From the NCBI GenBank assembly GCA_036169595.1, contig CM069765.1, positions 320,001-352,500 of the forward strand: a stretch of DNA of 32,500 nt, read 5' to 3'. Shown piece after piece: positions 19,821 to 32,500 of this stretch. Source of the DNA: Dictyostelium firmibasis (taxonomy: Eukaryota > Evosea > Eumycetozoa > Dictyosteliales > Dictyosteliaceae). A program made the translations under genes and the position numbers. The notes below the pieces were generated by a model. The model saw only the letters and a list, made by a program, of their open reading frames with translations. It did no database searches and had not been told where the DNA came from. The stretch's first letter is position 1. Each line of letters starts with the position of its first letter.

Positions 19821-21413
19821 ATTAGTATTTTTATATTTTTATGAGTAAATAAAAAAAAAATTTATAAATTTAATTATTCGATCGTAATAATAAATGATAA
19901 TTGTATTTCATAAATCGAGATTTTTTTTTTTTTTTTTTTTTTTTGAAAATTGGGTGATTGTGATGTTAACAAATTTTTTATTTTTATTTTTTTAATTTAT
20001 ATTTTCCATAAGTTTATGATGGTCATAAACTTAATATGTGTGAACTATATTTTTATTTTTATTTTTTTATTTTTTTTTTTTTTAGTGTGGATTTTATAAA
20101 AAAGGGAACACCAATAAGAAAAAAAAAAAAAAAAAAAAAATAAGATTGTTTTTAGTGTTATATCAAAAAAAAAAAAAAAAAAAATTAAAATAAAAAAAAA
20201 AAATTAAAATAAAAAAAAAAAATTTATAAAAAAAAAGGGTAAATTTAGAAACAAAAAAAAAAAAAATAAACCAAAATAAAATGGGGATGATAAAAAAAAT
20301 AATAAATAAAATAAAATAAAATAAAACAAAATAAATAAAATAAAATAAAATAATAAATCAAATAAATATAATTAAAAAAAAAAAAAAAAAAAAAAAAAAC
20401 AATAAATAAAATTTAGATAAACCTTTTATATTAATATAAAAATAAAATTGAAAATGAAATTTTAAATTAATAGAAACCACAATTCTACCCCACTCCCATA
20501 TAAATTCTCTCTCCTTTTTTTTCTCTCTCTCTCACCTTCCAATCTATTAAACGATGGGAAAGTATGTTTGTGGTGTGTGTATGTGTGTGTGTGTGTATAT
20601 CCGCGCTCCAAGTGAGTTGAGAGTTTTATCATATTTACACCCTACAAATACAAGAAAAAAAAAATTAAAAAAAATTAAATTATTAAAAAAAAAAAGAAAA
20701 AAAAAAACACAAAAAAAAAAAAAAAAATCAAATGATCATGCTAAGGACGATGATTGTGTGTTTTGATGATATTGAATTGTTGGTGATGATAATATTACGG
20801 TGGAAAATGTGAATTCTTATTTCAATGGCAGTATACACAAAATTAAAAAAAAAAAAAAAAACAATGTTGAACACACAGAAAGAGAAAAAAAAAAAAAAAA
20901 GTCTATACTCATTTTTTTTTTTTTTTTTACAGATAAAACTAAAGAAAAAATATGATACCTACTTTAGACAATCATTTTCCAAACGAGCCATTATATGTGA
21001 ATTTGATATTATTGCTATTGTAAAAGAATTGAAATATATTGTCTTTTAATAACATAGAATGTGTTCTTTAGCTATATTACTTTTTTTTTTTTTTTTGATT
21101 GATTATCCAAAAAAAAGTACCGCTATTATTAAAAAGTGGATATAATTTGTATTTTAATTTACTAAATTTGATTTTTTTTCTTTTTTTTTTTCTTATTATT
21201 TTTTGAGTTTTTTTGAATTACTATTTGCTATATATAAATATATATATTTATATATATATATATATTTATACAAATATATTTTGATAAAAACTCTAACTAT
21301 ACATATAATTAAAATATGAATTAAAATTGGCAATGATGGTGTATAAATAATAACCTTTGATTTATATGAAAAAAAACTTTTCACAAAAAAAAATTTTAAA
21401 AATATTTTTTAAA

Positions 21414-21445
<32 letters not shown>

Positions 21446-21834
21446 TTTTTTATTTTTTTATTTTTTTTATTTTTTTTTTTTTTTTTGTTGTTATTGTTTG
21501 GGCAATTCTATTTATATATTTTTTAATATAAAAAACAAAACTTTTATTTTATTTTATTTTATTTTATATTATTTTATTTTTCAATATTATAATATAGTTT
21601 TATATAATTTTGTTTATTTTTATTATTTTTTTTTTTCTCAATTGTATATGACATCACCATTTTTTTTTTTTTTTTAATCTTTCATGGTATTGGAGTCCAT
21701 GCACGCAAAAATTTTCAACGAAAATGACAATTTATAAATTGCAGAAGCGAAGGGTGAATTTATATTTATTTTATATAATTTTTTTTTTGTTTTGATAGTA
21801 TTTAGTCAAACTTACACCCAAATTGTTATTCTCT

Positions 21835-21875
<41 letters not shown>

Positions 21876-21921
21876 AATATTTGTGGTTTATTTATTTTTT
21901 TTTTTTTTAAAAAATTAATTT

Positions 21922-21953
<32 letters not shown>

Positions 21954-22025
21954 GAAAATAATATAAATTTTTTTTAAAAACGTTTACTAGGTTACTATTT
22001 ATTTTTTTATTTTTTATTTATTGGT

Positions 22026-22058
<33 letters not shown>

Positions 22059-22208
22059 TTACTTATTATTAGTATTTAAAAATTTGATATTTTTCAAGAA
22101 TTTATTTGATTTGAATTTTTTAAGGGAAAAAAAAAAAAATAAAGTCTTGTTACATTTTTTCTATTTTTTTTTTTTTTTTTTTTTTTTATTAATCATTTTT
22201 TATTTATT
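19821..22208. other. Long intergenic spacer between LisH and ceramidase genes
   Basis: About 2.4 kb without a convincing gene. It holds a perfect 11-base inverted repeat at 20009-20033, C/T-rich then G/T-rich sequence at 20488-20605, a non-repetitive patch at 20935-21060 that follows a T-run and ACAG, TA-alternating sequence at 21225-21270, and two small hairpins at 21682-21724. The 5' flank of the LisH gene is at the left end and the 3' flank of ceramidase at the right end. Most of the rest is A- and T-runs. Confidence 0.6.
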
Positions 22209-23943
22209 TTATTGAACACTAAAATTACTTGAGATACCTTGATAAAAAGTTAAATTATCAGAGAATGGATCTTTTTTGGCATAACCACTGTGAGTTATTC
22301 TATAGGTACCAGGTTGAGTGATTGGAGAGATTGTCCAATCGATGGTAATAAGTGAGTAGCCCAAGTCATGCATTTTCCAACCAAATTTGGTATCCCAATC
22401 ACCATCATTCAAGATTGTAGTCCATTGACCATTAGATTGTAATTGATCTACCGTGAGGAAAGAAGATTGGGTCATAAAGTTATTTCTTGGATTTGCACCA
22501 TAGAAAACAACAGTGACAGTTTGATTAATGGAATAAGGTGTAGTGGTTGAAGCGTCCGAAGAGATATCACCAAAATCATCGAATTTTGGAGCTACATCAA
22601 CGATGACTGGTGGTAAAAAGAATGGAGTATGACCAGACATATTTCTTGGGAAAGTTCCAGGATCGGCATCAGTACCATCAACGATTGATTGAGCCAATTT
22701 GGCAAATTCTTGTTGATAAGCACCTAAAGTATGTGGGCCGAATACTGTTGAAGCACCTTCATATCTTTGAATTTCATATTCCTCAAAGGTTGCAATATAA
22801 CCAGAATAAGTATTTGACAAACCTGCAATTACAACAATTGGATTCTCAATGGATTGACCAATAATATCCCTAACTGTATTTCTAAGACGTCTACCAGACA
22901 TTGTTGTAAATTCACCTGGTACAGCAACCAATACAATTTGACCAATTGTTAAGATTTGAAGTGGCATTGTATCTGGTACCCATGGAATAGGTTCAACCAT
23001 ACCAACATCGATAAGTATTGGCTTTGGTGCTTGACATGCACTTTGTTCTGGTGTTGGTTTAGCAATGAAACCACCAATGAAATTCCAAAATGGATTACTT
23101 GTGTGATTATCATTTTGAATGAAATTGAATGCACCTGGTCCATCTGTTGTACCTGCAGCAAAACTATAACCCATTGCGCCTCTACATGTTGATGCACCTT
23201 CAACTCCACTATTGTATGGTGCCTCTACAGAGATGTTGGTAAATGGTTGCCATGTATGTCTATATTGAATCTTACCAGTCACTTGAATAGATGCATTATT
23301 AAATAATTCCATTGCCCTATTGAATTGATTACCTCCAATAATTTGTGTAGATTCAAACATATCACCATCAGTACCTGGTCCTAATGCCCAACACTCTTCA
23401 ACTTTACCATTACATGTACTAGTTTTATAATCACATGGTTTACCATCTCTACATGTTGGTCCACGTGTATTTGGTGATACATCACTATTAATTATTGATT
23501 TATTCAATTATTTAATTTTTTTTAAAAAAAAAAATTATAGATTAATTAAATGAAAATAAAATATCCAGTTATTTATATATATATATATATATACAAACCC
23601 TTCATTACTTTGACCAAAAGCTGCAATGAATGGACCATTTCCAGGTAAAACGTCTTGACCATTTACATGTTTCTCCCAAAGATAGCTTGCATAACCTTTA
23701 TTATCACCAGAGATTAAATGATTGGTATTATTCATTGAAGTACAATGAACAGCGAAAAAGCTAATTGCTGCAAATGGATTGCCACTCATATCCTCAATTC
23801 TAATTACAGTCATATTTTTATCAACATTTGCATCATACATTGCTTTTTCTTCTTCTGGGTTATTATCATATGCATATGGTGAACGACTATTTTTCGGAAA
23901 AAAAAAAGGATAAAAATAATTTTTAATTAATTATCAATTATTA

Positions 23944-23995
<52 letters not shown>

Positions 23996-24398
23996 GCTAT
24001 AAAGACATACTTAATATTTGAATTCCATAATTCGCCTTGTTGAGTTAACATTCTAGCAGGTTGGACAGATTTGTGAGCTTTTAAGATAGCTTGAACAATA
24101 CCATCACAAATTGTATCGAAATTCTTTTTATAGAAACCTAATGAGGTGATACCATATAATGCATACTCTGAGAAACCAGCTGGACCTGAATGAGTATGAG
24201 TACCACTCAATAATACATTGGCATCAGTGTATAAATCTGGTCCAAATATTGCTTGTAAATCCTTTACAACTTGAATTTTAACTTCTTGGAAAATCATACA
24301 TGAATCTGTACTAACATAAACTGCTCTATTACCTTCTGAATCTATAAATACAAATGCTCTAGCACGTTGTCTAAAATGTAATCCCAATGTGACTATAT

Positions 24399-24444
<46 letters not shown>

Positions 24445-24544
24445 CAATATTAATATTTGAATTATTCGGACTTAAAATTATTTATCATAAATTAATTTAT
24501 AAAACATACTTTGACCTGGCATGGCGTATCCCATCATATTTGCT

Positions 24545-24590
<46 letters not shown>

Positions 24591-24816
24591 AAAAAATTAA
24601 TATAATTCCATTGAATTTTAAAAATAAAGATTTAAAAAATTATTACATACTTTCAGCAGCAGGACCTGTAATATCATAAATACCTGTACCAATTTGATAA
24701 GATGAATCATCTGATAATTTTATATGATTTTCTACTGAAATTTTGAATGCATCAATAAATCCCGTAGATAACAATAAAATTACCAATGAATAAATAAAAA
24801 CTATTGATTTTTTCAT
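22209..24816 (-). CDS. Neutral ceramidase (secreted)
   Basis: Five exons: 24816-24651, 24542-24510, 24392-24011, 23886-23599 and 23484-22209, giving 714 residues. The enzyme hydrolyses the amide of ceramide to sphingosine and fatty acid. Residues 1-24 (MKKSIVFIYSLVILLLSTGF...) form a signal peptide. Family blocks: YQIGTGIYDITGPAAE, NMMGYAMPGQ, LHFRQRARAF, SGTHTHSGP (zinc-binding histidines), NINRSPYAYDNNP, FFAVHCTSM, then GDVSPN with the nucleophile serine at about residue 293. GDVSPN is split by the fourth intron inside its glycine codon. The C-terminal region (about 560-714) is the family's beta-sandwich domain. Dictyostelium has two neutral ceramidases, dcd2A and dcd2B; dcd2B is my weak preference but the sequence alone does not settle it. 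An Asn-readable (ATT) tract in intron 3 extends that open frame past the real splice site. Confidence 0.92.
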
Positions 24817-25385
24817 TCTATATAATTAATTATATTATTTTTATTTTTTTATTTTTTTATTTTTTTTATATTTTTTTTTATTTTTTTTTAATAATTTAAT
24901 TATTATTAACAAAAAAAAAAAAAAAAATTGTTAGAATTTTGTAATATGTTTTAATCATATAGTTATAAGTGTGGGTGTGAGTACCTTTTTGCTTTTTTTT
25001 TACTTTATTAATTTGAAATTTTTTTTCTTTTTTTTTATTTTTTATTTTTTTTTTTTTGTTAATTTTTTTTTTAATTGTGAAAAAACCAAATTTCAATCAA
25101 AAATTTAAAAAATAAAATTAAATTAAATATCTTTTTTTTTTTTATTTTGTTTTTTTTTTATTTTGTTTTTTTTTATTTTTTCATATAACTGATTTTTTTT
25201 TTTTTAATAATAAAAATGGTGCAATTGGGAAATATCAAAAAATGAAAATAAAAAAAAATAAAAATAAAATAAAATAGTGATAATAATAGTGATAAAAATC
25301 TTTTTGGTTGTCGCTTCTCTCTATTTTTTGAATTTTTGTGAGCTTTTACTGAATAATTTTTAAATATACTTTTATTTAATATCAA
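24817..25385. promoter_or_regulatory. Ceramidase 5' flank and GGPP synthase 3' flank
   Basis: About 570 bases. A G/T-rich element, GTGTGGGTGTGAG at 24968-24980, stands out from the A/T background about 150 bases upstream of the ceramidase start and resembles a G-box of the type bound by G-box-binding factor. A periodic T-run/ATTTTG repeat lies at about 25130-25180. No gene was recognised. Confidence 0.45.
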
Positions 25386-26634
25386 TTATATTGAAGAATT
25401 TTCTAAGTGTTCCATTAATTTCATTAAGATTGGATTACCACCTAAATCATTAATTTGTTTTATAATTTTTTCTTTTAATGCAACTAATTTCTTTTCAGTA
25501 TATTCCAAAGAACCCTTTGATTTTATAAATTCTAATGCATGTTCTTTAATTGAACGGTCTTCAGTCTTTTGTTTTAAAATTCTTAATAATCTATTATCAT
25601 TCAAATCGGCATTTATTGCATGTATTATTGGGAATGAAAATTTACCCTCTGAAATATCTTCACAAAAACTTTTATTTTGTTGATACTATATATATATAGT
25701 GTAATATATATAAAAAATTTCAAAAAAAATAAGATTTTTATTTTTATTTTTTTTAAAAAAAATTTTAAAATTATTAATAAAAAAATATCAGGTTTTTTTA
25801 TTTTTGCATTTTCGGTGAAATATCTTTTTTTTTTTTTTCAAAATGAAACTACAAAAATAAAATGAAAATACATACATCAATAGACACTAAATTAATTAGA
25901 TCGTCTCTAATTTGATAATACATTCCTAAATCTTCAACTAAATCGATATAATTGGTAGCGTTATCACTAAAAGCTTGTAATAATCTTAAACCTAATCTAA
26001 ACAAACCACCTGTTTTTTCATTAACCATACTCATATACTGTGCTTCAGAGGGACAAGTATTTGTGTCTCTCCAAAATATATCATAACCTTGACCTCTATG
26101 TAATCTAATAACCTCCTCTATAAAGATTGTTGTGGCTTTTGGATCACCCAATTTATTACATTGATCCATCATTAAAAAATATACAAAATTAGCTGAATTT
26201 ATTGACTGTGGTATTCCATAGATTGAATGTGCCACTGGTTTGCCTCTTCTTAATTTAGAATTATCTTCAATATCATCAATTCTATTATTATAATTATTAT
26301 TAAAGTAATTACTATTATTAATATTTATTTCATCATCATAACTTTGATAATTATTATTTCCATCATTGATGTTATCATTATTATTATTATTATTATAGTT
26401 ATTATTATTATTATTATTATTAAGATCATCTAAAATGACATACAATAAACTTGCGCCATGTAAACCTTGAATAACTTGCGAGATTTCTTCAACTTTTTTG
26501 TCACCAACTTTTAACCAATAATCAAATGATTTAATTAAAGCATTTCTAAACCCTTTTCCTGATGATTCGCAAATATATGTATATGGTTCAATTAATTTAA
26601 AATCTGACTCATCCAATGGATATGAAAATTGCAT
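25386..26634 (-). CDS. ggps1: Geranylgeranyl diphosphate synthase
   Basis: Three exons: 26634-26444, 26281-25876 and 25685-25386, giving 298 residues, against 300 in the human enzyme. It condenses farnesyl and isopentenyl diphosphates to GGPP for protein prenylation and other isoprenoids. The first aspartate motif is DDIED (D66, D67, D70) in IDDIEDNSKLRRGKPVAHSIYGIP; the second is RDDLIN (D190, D191, N194). NKSFCEDISEGKFSFPIIHAI and GGNP near the end are close to human GGPS1. The first intron (26443-26282, 162 bases) lies just before DDIED, is Asn-codon-rich, has no stop and is a multiple of three, so a plain reading shows a false poly-Asn insert. I start at 26634 because family similarity begins there; an in-frame ATG at 26700 adds a Phe/His-rich stretch without family support. 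Confidence 0.93.
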
Positions 26635-27109
26635 TGCTATATGAAGGTGCTTTTTTAAATGAAAAAATAAAGAATGAAAGAAAAATTTAATAACAATCAA
26701 AAAGAAAAATAGATAGAAATAAATTTATTAAAAATAACAATTTAAATAGAAAAAGGCCAATGAAAAAAAAAAAAATGAAAAAACAAAATATTTAAATTAA
26801 AAAAAAAAATAAATATTTAAATGAAAAAAAAATAAAAAAAATGAAAAAAATTTTCATAAAAATATTCAAAAAATTTTTTTGTTTGAATGTAAATTGCCAG
26901 TGGGGCTTTTTTTGGAGGACCTGCTTCTCTCAGCTTTATTTATAGGTTTTTTTTTTCTCACAAAAACCACACTTAGTTTGGAGACCAAATATTACAAAAA
27001 AGACAATTTTTTTCAATTTTTTCTTCATCTCTATATTTCCATTTTTTATCAAAGAATGTACAACGAATAGAAATAATTTATTATGTGAAGTTTTTAATCA
27101 TTTATTAAT
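26635..27109. promoter_or_regulatory. GGPP synthase 5' flank and NF-X1 gene 3' flank
   Basis: About 475 bases. A GC-richer island at 26880-26990 contains GCCAGTGGGGC and, on the minus strand, CCTATAAATAAA (about 26936-26947), which could be a TATA box for the GGPP synthase gene about 300 bases upstream of its start. The island encodes no recognisable protein. Confidence 0.4.
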
Positions 27110-31450
<4,341 letters not shown>

Positions 31451-31597
31451 TTTTATTTAAAAAAAGTTAGAAATTCTCTAACGTTTTTTTTCTTTGTTTT
31501 GTCTCTTGAGAAAAAAATATGAAATAAAAAATAAAAAAAAAAAATAAAAAATAATTAAAAAAAACCTTTTTAAATTTTTATTTTCAACTTTTTTTAA

Positions 31598-31628
<31 letters not shown>

Positions 31629-32092
31629 ATTAGTATCCAAATTTTTTGGTTAAAAATGGTTTTGGCATTTTCATTTGAAAATAAATGAAGTTAATTACTA
31701 CTTTTATCATAAAGATTTTCATTTTATTTTATTTTTAATGGTAACAAGGTCTGTTAACAAAAAATAAAAATAAAATTTTTTAAAAAAAAAATCAATTATC
31801 CCATAATTAAATTTATTCTTTGTGTGTTTTTTTATTGATATAATGATTATGTGTATTATTTGTTGACTCTAATTTTATATTTGGAGATTTTTGACGAGTA
31901 AATGGTTACACAATTTTGAGGTGTTGTAACGAGATATCGTTTTAAAATTTGATTGATTTTTATAATTTTTCCTTTTATTTTTAAAAAATATAAATAGATA
32001 GTGATTAGAAACAAAAAAAAAAAAAAACAATATTTCTCAAAACAAACAAATCTCTCTGTAATTATTATATAAATAATTTTTTAAAAAAAAAA
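31451..32092. promoter_or_regulatory. Divergent promoter region, NF-X1 and MAPEG genes
   Basis: About 640 bases between two divergent starts. It contains ATCCCATAA at 31798-31806, which matches the Dictyostelium upstream sequence element (DUSE) of small RNA genes as I recall it, followed by a less A/T-rich stretch (31861-31945) with a hairpin. The rest is A/T runs. Confidence 0.5.
31861..31945 (+). ncRNA. Candidate DUSE-driven small noncoding RNA
   Basis: The sequence starts about 55-62 bases after an exact CCCATAA element, the spacing I recall for Dictyostelium snRNA, snoRNA and class I RNA genes. It is richer in G and C than its surroundings. A hairpin at 31906-31931 pairs GTTACA with TGTAAC, plus two inner pairs around a bulge. 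I cannot assign it to a class: neither C/D boxes nor a clear H/ACA pair was found. It could instead be ordinary promoter sequence. Confidence 0.25.
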
Positions 32093-32500
32093 ATGTCAAT
32101 TTTAGCACCAATCACTTCAACATATGCAGGAATTTTAGGACTTTATTACTTAAAGTTATCATTCAACATTGGTATTGAAAGAAAAAAAGCAAAGACTTCT
32201 CTTGGTGATGGTTCTCAACAATTAATTCAAAAGATTATTGATGCTGGTAAAAGTGGGAAGATTGAAAACTTTTCAAAAATTGACTATCTTTCATATGATA
32301 ACCTTTGTATGTAATTTTTTTTTTTTTTTTTTTAAAAAAAAAAAGTATTTTACTAATATTTGTTAATTATTTTAGTAAGATCAATTAGAGCACATGGAAA
32401 CTTTGGTGAATTTGTACCATTTGCATTATTATTTTCTTTAATTTGTGAAATAAATGGAATTTCTGGTAAATTATTAAATGGTATACTTTTTGTATTTACA
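32093..32500 (+). CDS. MAPEG-family membrane protein (partial)
   Basis: Exons 32093-32306 and 32376 to beyond the window, with a 69-base intron (GTATGT donor, TTTTAG acceptor). The 3' end is outside the window. The start MSILAPITSTYAGILGLYYLKLSFNIG is a first membrane helix. After the junction comes LRSIRAHGNFGEFVPFALLFSLICEING, containing the family signature R-A-H-x-N-x-x-E (R76, H78, N80, E83), then a second hydrophobic stretch. MAPEG proteins include glutathione transferases, leukotriene C4 and prostaglandin E synthases and bacterial YecN-like proteins. The short loop and motif fit the simpler YecN or MGST types; the substrate cannot be told. The A-rich leader (AAAAAAAATGTC) fits a Dictyostelium start. 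Confidence 0.85.

Noticed and set aside
20978-20993. Minus-strand ATGGCTCG... followed by a GTAGGT donor
   Set aside because: No acceptor further along keeps an open frame; the candidate next exon stops within a few codons.
24393-24447. Start of a ceramidase exon frame at a lysine run (MKKKKKK)
   Set aside because: The run is the T-tract of intron 2 read in the minus direction; the acceptor at 24394-24393 restores the conserved LHFRQRARAF block.
26282-26443. Poly-Asn insert in GGPP synthase as part of the protein
   Set aside because: Splice signals at both ends and exact restoration of the conserved LIDDIEDNSKLRRG show it is an intron; retention is left as an open question in the findings.
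26635-26700. Upstream in-frame start for GGPP synthase (MIVIKFFFHS...)
   Set aside because: The added residues have no family counterpart and the A/T-rich composition is that of a leader; the ATG at 26634 gives a protein of family length.

Overview
The window is nuclear DNA of a social amoeba, almost certainly Dictyostelium discoideum or a very close relative. Intergenic DNA is extremely A+T-rich with long homopolymer runs. Introns are short (69-222 bases) and AT-rich, with GTATGT or GTAAGT donors. Codons favour A/T in the third position, and many proteins carry long asparagine, glutamine or threonine tracts encoded by trinucleotide repeats.

Layout, left to right. (1) 4-4003, minus: a two-exon RUN plus Rubicon-homology protein, likely a membrane-traffic or autophagy adaptor. 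(2) 4764-5390, minus: a four-exon single-LIM-domain protein. (3) 5391-7628: a long spacer holding a decayed copy of a glyoxalase II gene (about 6815-7445). (4) 7629-8381, minus: a three-exon dCTP-deaminase-family enzyme. (5) 9044-9784, plus: a stand-alone AlkB dioxygenase of ALKBH8 type. (6) 10349-12399, plus: squalene epoxidase in four exons, each intron carrying a different microsatellite. (7) 12947-13665, plus: the prenylated SNARE Ykt6, with asparagine where the ionic-layer arginine is expected. (8) 13989-19820, minus: a 1943-residue LisH (LUFS-type) protein made mostly of Q/N low complexity. (9) 19821-22208: 2.4 kb with no convincing gene but several islands of structured sequence. (10) 22209-24816, minus: a secreted neutral ceramidase in five exons. 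(11) 25386-26634, minus: geranylgeranyl diphosphate synthase in three exons, one of whose introns is stop-free and a multiple of three. (12) 27110-31450, minus: an NF-X1-type zinc-finger protein. (13) 32093 to the window end, plus: the first part of a MAPEG-family membrane protein.

The genes do not form one pathway. There is a loose lipid theme: squalene epoxidase and GGPP synthase draw on the isoprenoid pathway, Ykt6 is predicted to be prenylated, and ceramidase and the MAPEG protein are lipid-related. I read this as chance neighbourhood. No tRNA or rRNA gene, CRISPR array, LTR element or other transposon was recognised. All exon junctions were worked out by hand from splice signals, reading-frame continuity and remembered family sequences, with no alignment or transcript data. 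No clear new system stands out. The best leads are the Ykt6 substitution, the prokaryotic-type dCTP deaminase, the readable intron in GGPP synthase, the glyoxalase II pseudogene, and a candidate small-RNA promoter near 31798.
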